From NCBI GenBank assembly GCA_025916135.1, contig CP104793.1, forward strand, positions 1,302,001-1,366,000: a stretch of 64,000 nt of DNA, written 5' to 3'. The notes beneath the pieces are model-generated. The model was not told the origin of the DNA, searched no databases, and saw only the letters and a program-made list of their open reading frames with translations. The position numbers and the translations under genes were made by a program. Below are positions 36,344 through 46,400 of this stretch, in pieces. The stretch's first letter is position 1, and each line of letters begins with the position of its first letter. This DNA comes from Rhodobacteraceae bacterium D3-12. Its GTDB lineage: Bacteria; Pseudomonadota; Alphaproteobacteria; Rhodobacterales; Rhodobacteraceae.

Positions 36344-39338
36344 ATGAGATATGTCGCCTTTTTGTTGTTTGTCATTGTTTTGGCGATTGCCGCTGTCGGG
36401 CCGCGCCCGGCCGAGGCGTTGGAGCGCAAGGTTTACTTTTTCGGCAATTCGTTGATCCATCATTTGAGCGACAGTGACGAAACCACCGTGCCGCATTGGC
36501 TTGCTCTGATGGCGCGCGAAGGGGGCATCGGTTTGGGGCGGACGGGCAGTGGGGGTTCATGCGCGATTTCGCCCGCCCAGGCAAGCCGCTGGCGAATTGG
36601 TCGCTGCGCCGTGTGCAGGGCGTTTGGGATCGTGATCGCCGCCCGTTTGCCAAGGCGGGCTGGGATGCGATCGTGGTTAACCCGGCGAATTTCATTCAAT
36701 ATCAATCTCCTAGCGCAGCCTATGATGGGGATAATCCCGACGGTGCTTCGCCGTTAACCGCGCTTTTGGGGGTGATTGATGCGCATGGGGTTGCGCCGAT
36801 TTACCTTTATGAAGGTTGGGCCGAGATGTCGTCAGGCTTCCCCCTTCCAAGCGCCAGTTCCGCAGGTACAACGCATTTAACGCGGGCGATTATCATGCTT
36901 GGTATGAGGCGCTTGTATCAGAGGTTCGCCGCGCACGGCCAGAGGTAGAGATCACCTTGATCCCGGTCGCCAAGATCCTGTCGGAGCTTTTCAGTGAGGG
37001 GCCGATTGCCGGGATTGATCCACGGCTTCTTTATGTCGATGGCGACCCGCACGGCACGGCGACGCTTTATCTGTTGGCCGGGATGGTGACCTATTCGGCG
37101 CTTTATGGCGAGCCCGCGCCGGTTGGGCTTGATCTTGGCGAGAGCATCGCGCCCGACGTACGCCGGGCTTATCCATTGTTGGCGCAAGAGATCTGGAAAA
37201 AGCTCGAGGGCGAGAAGCGCGCCGAGGCGCCGTCTGCGGCGCCGGTCGCGCCGGTGGCAGCCTCATCAGCTCCAGCAGTCCCGGCAGCCCCGGCGGCGGC
37301 TGTGGCGGCGAATGCGTCAGCGAAGCCAGCGGCAGCCACTGCAGGTTTGAGCGATACCGGGCTTGCCAATCCGTCACTTGCGATGGGGCTTAACGGGGTG
37401 GCCGACTGGACCACCCAGCAGCCCTTTGTTGACATCATGAAGACCGCCCGCCCGTGGCAGGGCCACGAGGGCCCCAAGTGGGGCGCGTGGGATGCGGCGC
37501 GGCTTGAGCGTGAGGGGTATCTGGACGATGCGGGGTGGCCCAAGGCGTTGCCGCCCAAGGTGGACCGGATCGAGAGTTTCATCCTCACCGATCAGAACGA
37601 GGGCGCCACGAAGATGGCCGGGCGCTATCGCGTGACATGGCAGGGCGAGGGGCGGTTGCGTGTTGGCGGGCGGCTGCGCAACGTCGCGCGCATCAAGGGC
37701 AAGAAAGAGCTGTGGTTTGACTATACCCCCGGTTCGGGCGAAGTGGCGCTGAGCATTCTGAGCACCGACCCGGACAAGAGCGGCGATCATATCCGCGAGA
37801 TCCGTGTTTTGCGCGAGGATCAGATCGCGCTTTATGATTTGGGGGTGACGTTTAATCCCGATTGGATTGCCCGGATTGCCGATATCCGGGTGCTGCGCTT
37901 CATGGACTGGATGTTGACCAACGGGTCGCCTGTCAATCGCTGGGAGGGGCGGCCGCAGCTTGATGATTTCTCTTACGGTTGGCGCGGTGTTCCGATCGAG
38001 GTGATGGTGGAGCTGTCCAACTTTATTGGTGCAGACCCGTGGTTCAACATGCCCCACGCCGCCGATGACGTCTATGCCGAACGTTTTGCCGAGATGGTGT
38101 TAGAGCGGCTTGACCCGCGGTTGCATGTCTATGTCGAGTATTCCAACGAGGTTTGGAACCACGGATTTCCGCAAGCTGTTTGGCTGGGGGAAGAGGCGCG
38201 TAAACGCTGGGGGCGCAAGGCGGGGGACGACGCGTGGATGCAATTCGCCGGGATGCGCGGGGCCGAGATGATGCGCGTCTGGGGCGCGGTTTTCAGCGGC
38301 CCCGAGGCGGCACGGTTGCACCGGGTTGTGGCGGTGCATACCGGCTGGATGGGCCTAGAAGAGCCGCTTTTGGAGGCGCCGCTCTGGCAGGCGGAACAGG
38401 GCAACGGGGCGGTCTCTCCGGCGGCGCATTTTGATGCCTATGCGGTGTCGGGGTATTTCGGCTTTGAGCTGGGCACCGAGGAGGAGGGGCGCTTGGCCGA
38501 TCTGCGGCGCTGGATTGCGCAGAGCCGGGAGTTGGCGGAACAATCCGATGCGGCGCAAGGGTTGCAGCGCCGCGCGCTGGACGCGGCGATTGAGCCGATC
38601 CGGTTTGACGCGGCGATCCCTAAAGCGGCCGAGGCGATCCGGGAGGGGTCGCTCAAGGAGTTGACGCAAACGCTCTGGCCCTATCACGCGGGCGTGGCAA
38701 AGCGCTATGGCTTTGCGCTGATCATGTATGAGGGGGGCAGCCATGCGGTCGGCCATGGTGCGGCGAGCAATGACGAAGAATTGACGGCGTTCTTTCACGC
38801 CTTCAGCTATTCCGAGGCGATGGCAGCGCTGTATCGCGAAGAGCTTGAGGCGTGGCGTGGGGTCGGCGGGACGCTGTTCAATGCGTTTGTCGATGTGGCG
38901 CGCCCGTCGCAATTTGGCAGCTGGGGTGGGTTGCGGCATTTGCAGGACGACAATCCGCGCTGGCGTGCGCTGATGGCTCAAAACGCGCGCGCGCCACAGG
39001 CCTTGGACAGCCGTATGGAAAGCGCTTTCCTGCATGGGCTGATGCTGCGCGCGGATCCGGGGGGGACGGTTCTGACGGGGAGTGCACAGTCGGACATTCT
39101 TTTGGGGGATGTGGGCGATGATACGCTGATCAGCAACGGGGCGGGAGATTTCCTTGATGGCGGTCCCGGTGATGACCTTGCCCGGTTTCCCGGCGCGCGC
39201 GAGGATTATCGCTTTGCCATTCAGGGCCCGCGTCTTTTGGCGACGCGCAATGGTGTCAGCACACGTTTGCTCAGGATTGAACGCTTGTCTTTTGCGGCGG
39301 ATCCGGAGCGCATCTATCGCCTTGAACTTGCGCAATAA
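36344..39338 (+). CDS. Secreted multidomain protein: SGNH-like, glycosidase-like and RTX-like regions (two frameshifts)
   Basis: From ATG 36344 with one base restored near 36530 and one near 36840 the product is 998 residues. A Sec signal (MRYVAFLLFVIVLAIAAVG) is followed by KVYFFGNSLIHHLSDS, resembling the first block of SGNH/GDSL hydrolases, and DGDPHGTATLYLLAGM as a possible second block. After an Ala/Pro linker (about 290-330) comes a long region with YVEYSNEVWNHGFPQA, seen in uncharacterised secreted proteins and reminiscent of glycoside hydrolases. Near the end GSAQSDILLGDVGDDTL and FLDGGPGDD resemble Ca-binding RTX repeats. It may trim, modify or bind the EPS. Confidence 0.72.
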
Positions 39339-39355
39339 TTGCAAGCGTTGCGCCG

Positions 39356-39402
39356 CCCCCTTTGGCGAAAGCCCACCCACCCACCCCTTTCGCCAAAGGG
39401 GG
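39356..39402 (+). terminator. Terminator-like hairpin after the secreted-protein gene
   Basis: CCCCCTTTGGCGAAAG pairs perfectly with CTTTCGCCAAAGGGGG around a 15-nt CCCA-rich loop, 17 bases after the stop codon at 39338. Confidence 0.75.
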
Positions 39403-39620
39403 GGGTGAAATTGGGCAGGATGGCGTGTTTGGCCCGGTTGAGATTGAGTATTTGGAGCAAGATGAAGGGCTGACTTGGCTTTCTTTAATGGGAGAAATAC
39501 CCAAATCCCGACATATGCTCAGATCGCCAAGCCGGGTTAGGGCGCGTTGCCCTTGGTCAAGGTGATGGGGCCGAGCGAAGCGAGGCCCCCTGTCGACGCG
39601 CGTAGCGCGGCGCAACACCT
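39356..39620. repeat. Dispersed ~270-bp intergenic repeat, copy 2
   Basis: Direct copy of 35417-35687 in the same orientation, 3.9 kb away. It starts with a perfect 16-bp stem (39356-39371 with 39387-39402) and ends CGCAACACCT. The two copies bracket the acetyltransferase and secreted-protein genes. Confidence 0.85.
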
Positions 39621-39673
39621 TCTATCTGATGACCTGCCCTGATTGCGCAAACGGTGTAACAAGGGCTGCGCTC

Positions 39674-40885
39674 TCAGGCTGTGCATCCCTTAAGCAAGGT
39701 CGCCGCACCGTGTGCTGATGTAAACGTGCCGGTGATCCGTTCACGACCAGCATGGGAGAGGGATTGGCAGCGGTCGGGGTCGGCTGCGAGGGCGGCGATG
39801 GTATCGGCCAGAAGCGCCGGGCTCTTGGGCGGCACCAGAAGCCCGTCGCGGCCTGAGGTGATCAATTCGGGCACGCCGCCTGTTGTTGTGCCGATCGTTG
39901 GCACGCCCATCGACATGGCTTCCATATAGGCCACACCCAGAGGTTCGTGCCAGCTTGCCAGCACAAAGAGATGTGCCGCGTCGAGCCGGGCGCGCACATC
40001 TTCGGCGTCGATTGCGCCGAGCAGGGTGGCGTGCTCTTCGAGCCCCAAGCGGGCGATGTCGGCGGCGAGTTCGGTGTGGAACCCCGATCCGCCCGCGTCA
40101 TCCTCGCCCGCGATTTCAAGGGTTGCGTTGATGCCGCGTGCGCGCAGCAGGGCCAAGGCCTGAAGCAGGCCCTGATGTCCTTTGACGACGTTGAGCCGCC
40201 CGCAGGAAAACAGCCGCAAGGGTTTGCCCGGTTTTGGCGGCTGGTAGGGGGCGGAGCGGCGCAGGACCGCCGGGTCGACGCCCATTGGTTGCAGATAGAG
40301 CGTCTTGGGCAAATCGGGGCCAAGTGTTTGTTCCAGCTCACGTGTCAGCTTGCGGGTGATCACCGTGCCAAAGCGGGCGTGGCGCCATTTGAAGCCTTGA
40401 CCCGGCCCATAATCGGACAGCGGGCCATGCAGTGTGAGCGAGTAGGACAGCCCCCAGATCCGGTTCGCCAGCGCACAGATCAGCGCCGTTCGGCCACAGG
40501 AGTGGGCGTGGACATGGGCAATACCCGCTGCGCGGCAATCAACGGCGAGACGCCGCGCGGCGGGCAGGCAGATGAGCGCGTCGCGCAGAAACTCGGCCCC
40601 TTCGCGGCGCAAATCGCGCCAGAGCGCGCGCAGCGGCAGACGGGGCAGGGCCAGCGCCGTGTTGAGCGGATTGAGCATGCCGAGATAAGTGGTGCGCGCC
40701 ATCGCCTCGTCGGACCAATCATGCGCAATAAGGCCAAGAGGAGGGCGGCGTGTGCTGAAAAGGGCCACACTCGCGCCTAAATTTTCCAGTTCAAGTATCT
40801 CACGCCAAAAGAAGATATGGGTTTGCCCCGGAAACTGCGGTATCAGGATGCCGATTGAGCTGGGGAAGGATGCGTGATCTGGCAC
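39674..40885 (-). CDS. Glycosyltransferase family 4 protein
   Basis: 403 residues, start GTG 40885. GT-B features are IPQFPGQTHIFFWREILELE at the N-terminus, HVHAHSCGRTALICALAN and SYSLTLHGPLSDYG, then LFSCGRLNVVKGHQGLLQAL, ASWHEPLGVAYMEAMSMGVP with the Glu pair, and GTTTGGVPELI. It resembles exopolysaccharide GT4 enzymes with colanic-acid-type N-termini. It is divergent from the GT2 gene at 41014, so the 128 bases between carry both promoters. Confidence 0.9.
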   Translation of the reverse strand: MPDHASFPSSIGILIPQFPGQTHIFFWREILELENLGASVALFSTRRPPLGLIAHDWSDEAMARTTYLGMLNPLNTALALPRLPLRALWRDLRREGAEFLRDALICLPAARRLAVDCRAAGIAHVHAHSCGRTALICALANRIWGLSYSLTLHGPLSDYGPGQGFKWRHARFGTVITRKLTRELEQTLGPDLPKTLYLQPMGVDPAVLRRSAPYQPPKPGKPLRLFSCGRLNVVKGHQGLLQALALLRARGINATLEIAGEDDAGGSGFHTELAADIARLGLEEHATLLGAIDAEDVRARLDAAHLFVLASWHEPLGVAYMEAMSMGVPTIGTTTGGVPELITSGRDGLLVPPKSPALLADTIAALAADPDRCQSLSHAGRERITGTFTSAHGAATLLKGCTA

Positions 40886-41013
40886 GGGCGCGCTTTCGAA
40901 TTGAGCAGAGATTTGAGTGGAATGAATACACTAAAGCAGGCTACGGGGCGACATTGCACCGAACGGGTGGCTGTAGGCAAGGCTGACAGAACCGGTACAA
41001 AAGGACGCAACCG

Positions 41014-41874
41014 ATGCCGGGGATGAGTGTGATAATCCCCGCCAATAACGAAGCGGCGTTGATCGGGCGATGCCTTGAGGCGGTTCTTGGGTCGGACCCC
41101 AAGCCCGGTGCCGGGTCTGGGTCGTTGCCGTTGCCGATGCCGATTGAGGTGATCGTGGCGGCCAACGGATGCAGCGACGACACCGCCGCAATTGCGCGCA
41201 GCTATACGCCGCATTTCCAGCGCATGGGCTGGGATTTCAAGGTTATGGAAATGGGCCCGGTCGGCAAGACCGGGGCGTTGAATGCCGCCGACAAGGCGGC
41301 GAAATTCGGCTCGCGGGCCTATCTGGATGCGGATGTGGTGGTCTCTGCGCCGATGCTGGATCAGGTTGGGCGGGCGTTGGAAATACGTCGCCCCGCCTAT
41401 GTCAGCGGGCAGGTGCGGATCGTGTCGCCCAAGGACCGGGCGAGCCGGTTATATGCCAGCGTTTACAGGCGCGTGCCCTTTATGACGCAGGGCGTGCCGG
41501 GCTGCGGGTTTTTCGCGGTCAATCAGGCCGGGCGCCAAAGGTGGCGGGCGTGGCCCAAGATCATATCCGATGACACATTTGTGCGGCTGTTGTTCACACC
41601 GCAGGAGCGGATTGGCGTTGGCGCGACCTATGATTGGCCATTGGTCGAAGGCTTTGACAATCTGGTCAAGGTGCGGGCGCGTCAGGATGAGGGCGTGCGC
41701 GAGGTTTTGAAGGCCTTTCCGCAGCTGAAACAGAACGACGACAAGCGCGGTTTGGGCCTGTTTGGGAAGCTGGGTCTGGTTCTGAGCAATCCGGCGGGGT
41801 TTGCGGTTTATACGGCGGTGCGGATCAAGGCGCGCGCCTTGGGTGACAGCAAAGAATGGAGCCGGGGCAGATGA
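41014..41874 (+). CDS. Glycosyltransferase family 2 protein
   Basis: 286 residues from ATG 41014 with AAAAGGAC upstream. GT-A features are VIIPANNEAALIGRCLEAVL, the EVIVAANGCSDDTAAIA acceptor of the nucleotide, YLDADVVVSAPML as the DxD-type metal site and the later ISDDTFVRLLF region. No strong membrane segments, so it is cytoplasmic or peripheral. Its stop overlaps the flippase start (ATGA). Confidence 0.88.
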   Translation: MPGMSVIIPANNEAALIGRCLEAVLGSDPKPGAGSGSLPLPMPIEVIVAANGCSDDTAAIARSYTPHFQRMGWDFKVMEMGPVGKTGALNAADKAAKFGSRAYLDADVVVSAPMLDQVGRALEIRRPAYVSGQVRIVSPKDRASRLYASVYRRVPFMTQGVPGCGFFAVNQAGRQRWRAWPKIISDDTFVRLLFTPQERIGVGATYDWPLVEGFDNLVKVRARQDEGVREVLKAFPQLKQNDDKRGLGLFGKLGLVLSNPAGFAVYTAVRIKARALGDSKEWSRGR

Positions 41875-43232
41875 GCGCCCTTGCACGGTTTATGGGCGAG
41901 CAGAGTGTGCTTGCGCGGGCTGTGCGCTCGGCCGGGCTGACCATTGTTGGATTTGGCACCAGTCAGGGTTTGCGGCTGATTTCGAACCTGATCCTGACGC
42001 GGCTGTTGTTTCCCGAGGCCTTTGGGATGATGGCGCTGATCACTGTTTTCCTGATGGGGTTGAACATGTTTTCGGATGTCGGGGTGACACCGGCGATCAT
42101 GCAATCCGAGCGCGGCGACGAGGAAGATTTTCTGAACACAGCTTGGACCATTCAGGTGATCCGGGGCCTGTGTTTGTTTGTGGTGGCCTGTGGCATCGCG
42201 TGGCCGGTGGCATGGTTCTATGGCGAGGCTGATTTGGCGTTGATGCTGCCGGTGTCGGCGTTGTCGCTGGTGATTGCGGGGTTCAACCCGACGCGGTTGG
42301 ATCAGGCGAACCGGCACTTGCGGCTGGGTCGGGTGACGGCGCTTGATATGTTCAATCAGGCGGTGGGGATCGGGGCGGCGATTTTGCTGGCGTGGCTGTG
42401 GCAATCGGTTTGGGCGTTGGTGATTTCCGGCGTGATCGGGGCGTTGGTTCAGCTGGTTGTTTACAGCATGTTTTTGCCGGGCGCGGCAAACCGGTTCCGG
42501 TGGGAAAAACCCGCAGCACAGGAGTTGATCGGTTTCGGTAAGTGGATTTTTCTGAGCACGGTCGCGGGGTTTTTCCTGTCGCAGGCCGACAAGTTGCTGA
42601 TCGGTAAATACCTGCCTCTGGACCAGTTCGGGGTGTATAATATCGGCTATTTCCTAGCCTCGTTTCCGTTGCTTATGGGCGGGGTTCTGGTGCGGCGCAT
42701 TTTGATCCCGATTTACCGCGAATGGCCACCGACGGCGGCGCGGGAGAATTTTATGCGTCTGCGCAAGATGCGGTTTATCGTGTCGGGCGCGCTGCTGGTT
42801 ATCCTTGCGGTGCTGGCGGTTGGGGGCGTTTGGATTGTCGATTGGCTGTATGATCCGCGCTATGCCATGGCCGGGGCGGTGACGGTGGTGATTGCCTGTA
42901 TGCAAATCCCGCAGGTGATTGCGTTGACCTATGATCAGGCGGCATTGGCGGCGGGGGACAGCAAGCGATTTTTCGTGCTGGCGGGCAGCAAGGCGGCGAT
43001 GATGGTGGCGTGCCTGTTGATCGGGCTGGAGGTTGGCGGGCTGTTTGGGGCGCTGATCGGGCAGGGCGTTGCGATGCTGTTGGTCTATCCGGTGGTGATC
43101 TGGCTGTCGCGCGCGACGGGGGCGTGGGACCGGCTGCATGACATGGGGTTGGCGCTGGCGGGGGTGATGCTTGTCTTGCTGGCGCTATGGGTGAATGGGG
43201 CGGAGATCAGGGCGCTGGTGGCGCTGTCGTAA
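41871..43232 (+). CDS. Wzx-type oligosaccharide flippase / polysaccharide export membrane protein
   Basis: 453 residues from ATG 41871 (overlapping the GT2 stop); an in-frame start at 41856 is not needed. About 12-14 membrane segments; the N-terminal pattern (FGTSQGLRLISNLILTRLLFPEAFGMMALI, then DVGVTPAIMQSERGDEEDFLNTAWTIQVIRG) is the polysaccharide-synthesis family of MOP exporters. It flips undecaprenyl-linked repeat units to the periplasm for polymerisation by the Wzy-like protein. Confidence 0.9.
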   Translation: MSALARFMGEQSVLARAVRSAGLTIVGFGTSQGLRLISNLILTRLLFPEAFGMMALITVFLMGLNMFSDVGVTPAIMQSERGDEEDFLNTAWTIQVIRGLCLFVVACGIAWPVAWFYGEADLALMLPVSALSLVIAGFNPTRLDQANRHLRLGRVTALDMFNQAVGIGAAILLAWLWQSVWALVISGVIGALVQLVVYSMFLPGAANRFRWEKPAAQELIGFGKWIFLSTVAGFFLSQADKLLIGKYLPLDQFGVYNIGYFLASFPLLMGGVLVRRILIPIYREWPPTAARENFMRLRKMRFIVSGALLVILAVLAVGGVWIVDWLYDPRYAMAGAVTVVIACMQIPQVIALTYDQAALAAGDSKRFFVLAGSKAAMMVACLLIGLEVGGLFGALIGQGVAMLLVYPVVIWLSRATGAWDRLHDMGLALAGVMLVLLALWVNGAEIRALVALS

Positions 43233-43237
43233 AGACC

Positions 43238-43275
43238 GGGCACAGAGCGGGGCACAGACAGGGCACAGAGCGGGG
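43238..43275. repeat. Short direct repeat GGGCACAGAGCGGGG
   Basis: Two exact 15-bp copies at 43238-43252 and 43261-43275, with a partial copy between, directly after the flippase stop. Probably slippage-derived. Confidence 0.55.
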
Positions 43276-43401
43276 TTTCGACGCAAAGATTAGCCATTGC
43301 GCGATTCTGCAATTATAAGGCGAGTTAGGCGAATGTGGCGGAAATATGGTTGAGTTCCCCGCCTCTAAAGCCCTCAAAAACCGTTAAAACTTGGCGAAAA
43401 G

Positions 43402-43430
43402 TTGCAATAGCGCCCTAAAATTACCTTATT
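43402..43430 (+). promoter_or_regulatory. Weak candidate promoter of the PKS operon
   Basis: TTGCAA, then 17 bases, then CTTATT, about 50 bases before the PKS start in a locally AT-rich stretch. The match to the -10 consensus is poor. Confidence 0.25.
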
Positions 43431-43482
43431 TTGATGAGAGAAATACGCTTGCCTGCCTGCCACTTGGGATAGTTTTCCGATT

Positions 43483-46400
43483 ATGACGCATTTTAGCGAC
43501 CGAGCCGCGCGAGATACTGCTTTGACCCATTCTGATCTGCCTGATGAGACACTCTCTGGCGAGGATGATATTGCGATCGTCGGGATGGCGGCGCATTTGC
43601 CGGGGGCGTCCTCGGTTGCGCAATATTGGCAGAATTTGGCGGGCGGCGTTGAATCAATCCGCCGGTTGAGCGAGGCGGAATTGCGCGAGGCAGGGGTGCC
43701 GGAGGCGATGATTGCGCGGGCGGATTACGTGCCTTTTGCCGCGCCTCTGGATGATTTCGAAATGTTTGACGGCGAGTTTTTCGGGTTTTCCCCGAAGGAG
43801 AGCGCCATTCTGGACCCGCAGCACCGGCATTTCCTTGAGGTGGCGTGGGAAGCGATGGAAAACGCGGGCCATATGCCGGAAAACGCGACAGGGCCGATCG
43901 GCGTGTTCGCGGGCTGTGGCATGGGCAGCTATTTCTATTTCAACATCTGCTCGAACCCCGATCTGGTGGCGGATACGGGGATGTTTTTGTTGCGCCACAC
44001 CGGCAACGACAAGGATTTCATGGCGACGCGGGTGAGCCATGTGTTTGACATGAAAGGCCCGTCGATTTCCTTGCAGACGGCGTGTTCGACATCGCTTGTG
44101 GCGACGCATTATGCGGCGCAGGCGCTGCTCAATGGGGAGTGCGATATGGCGCTTGCCGGGGGGGTGACTATCGAGCTGCCGCAGGGGCATGGTTATGTCT
44201 TTAAGGAGGGAGAGATCCTGTCGCCGGATGGGCATTGTCACGCGTTTGATGCGCGCGCCGAAGGCACGGTCTTCGGCTCAGGCGCGGGGTGTGTGGTGCT
44301 CAAACGGATGGCGGATGCGCTGCGCGATGGCGATCACATCTGGGCAGTGATCAAGGGCTCGGCGGTGAACAACGATGGCGCGGCCAAGGCCGGTTATCTG
44401 GCCCCCAGCGTGGACGGGCAGGCGGCGGCGATTGCCGAAGCGCAGGCCATAGCCGGGGTGCCGGCGGAGAGCGTTGATTACGTGGAGTGCCACGGGACCG
44501 GCACATACCTTGGCGATCCGATTGAGGTGGCCGCGCTGACCGAGGCGTTTCGCAAGACCACGCAGGCGAACGGGTTCTGCCGGATTGGCAGCGTGAAGAC
44601 CAACATCGGCCATTTGGACACCGCCGCCGGGGTGGCGAGCCTGATCAAGGCCTCGCTGGCGTTGAACAACAAGGCGATGCCGCCGTCGTTGGGGTTTGAG
44701 ACGCCCAACCCGACGATTGATTTCGAGCATTCGCCGTTTGTGGTGAACGACCGGTTGACCCCGTGGGAGCGGCGGGGCGGGCCGCGCCGGGCGGGGGTGA
44801 ATTCGCTGGGTGTTGGCGGGACGAACGCGCATGTGGTGTTGGAAGAAGCCCCGGAGCGCATGGCCAGTGAGGAGAGCGATTGGCCCTTCCAGATGCTGGT
44901 TGTGTCGGGGCGCACGAAGGCGGCGCTGGACGCGAATGCGCGCGCCTTGGCGGCGCATCTGCGCAGTTGCGAGGAGCCGCTCGCGGATGTGGCGTGGACC
45001 CTGAAAGAGGGGCGGCGCGCATTTGAGAAACGCCGTGTTCTGGTCGCGGAAAGCGCCGAGCAAGCCACTGATATGCTTGAGAAAAATGACCCGCGGCGGG
45101 TGTTTGAACATAGCGTTGTCGGGGACGATCCCGACGTGGTGTTCATGTTCCCCGGTGGCGGCGCGCAATATGCGGGCATGGCGCGGGATTTATACGAGAC
45201 CGAGCCGGTCTTTGCCGAGTGGATGGACCGGGGATTGGCCGTATTGCAGCCGCGTCTTGAGTATGACCTCAAGGCGATCTGGTTGCCGCAAGCGGGGCAA
45301 GAGGCCGCCGCCGAGGAGGCGTTGACGCGCCCGTCGGTGCAATTGCCGCTGATCATGATGGTGGAATATGCGCTGGCGCAATTGTGGATCAGCTGGGGCG
45401 TGAAACCCGATGTGTTGGTCGGGCATTCCATGGGCGAGAACACGGCGGCCTGTTTGGCGGGCGTGATGAGCTTTGAGGACTGTATCGGGCTGGTTCACCT
45501 GCGCGGCAGCCTGTTTGACGAGGTGCCGGAGGGCGGGATGCTGTCGGTGTCCTTGCCCGCCGAGGAGTTGCGCGGATGGTTGGGCGAAGAGCTCGACCTT
45601 GCCGGGGTGAATGCGCCGGGGTTGAGCGTGGCGTCGGGGCCGCAAGGCGCGCTGGATGCGCTGCAGGCGCGGCTGGAAGCGGCGGATATTGATTGCCAGC
45701 GGATCGCGATTGATATCGCGGCCCATAGCCGGATGCTGGAGCCGATTTTGGGGCGGTTCGGCGACTACCTTCGTGCGGTCGCGTTGAAGGCGCCGGGCAT
45801 TCCGATCATTTCGAACCGCTCGGGCGGGGTGCTGAGCGATGCCGAGGCCTGTGACCCGGAGTATTGGGTGCAGCATCTGCGCGGGACCGTGCGGTTTGCC
45901 GATTGCATTGACCATCTGAGCGGCGCGCGCGAGCGGATTTATGTTGAAATGGGGCCGGGGCGGGCGTTGTCGTCATTGGCGGCGCAACATGCGGATGTGG
46001 CGCGGGATCAGGTGATTTCGGCGCTGCGCCATATGGATGAGGCTGTGCCGGATGACGAGTATTTCATGGCGCAGTTGGGGCGGATCTGGGCGATGGGCGG
46101 GTCGTTCGATTGGTCGCAAATCTGGGGCGAGGCGCGGCGCAATCGGGTGGTTCTGCCGAGCTATGCGTTTCAGCGAAAGCCATATTTCATCGCGCCGGGA
46201 GAGAGCCGGGAGGCACCGGTGCCGAGCCATTTGATGCGCCAAGGCGCGTTGGAGGATTGGGGGTACACGCCGCAGTGGCGGCATGTGGCGGCGGGGTTTG
46301 ACCAAGCGGTTGATGATCCGGGAGCAGAGCCGCAACGGTGGTTGGTGTTTGAGGATCAGACCGGGTTGAGCGCGAGCGCGGCGCAGAGCCTGCGCGCGGC

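Larger units (their letters stand above)
39339..39673. other. Intergenic region filled by repeat copy 2
   Basis: No gene. Nearly all of it is the 265-bp repeat at 39356-39620; the last 50 bases before the convergent GT4 gene show nothing else. Confidence 0.6.
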
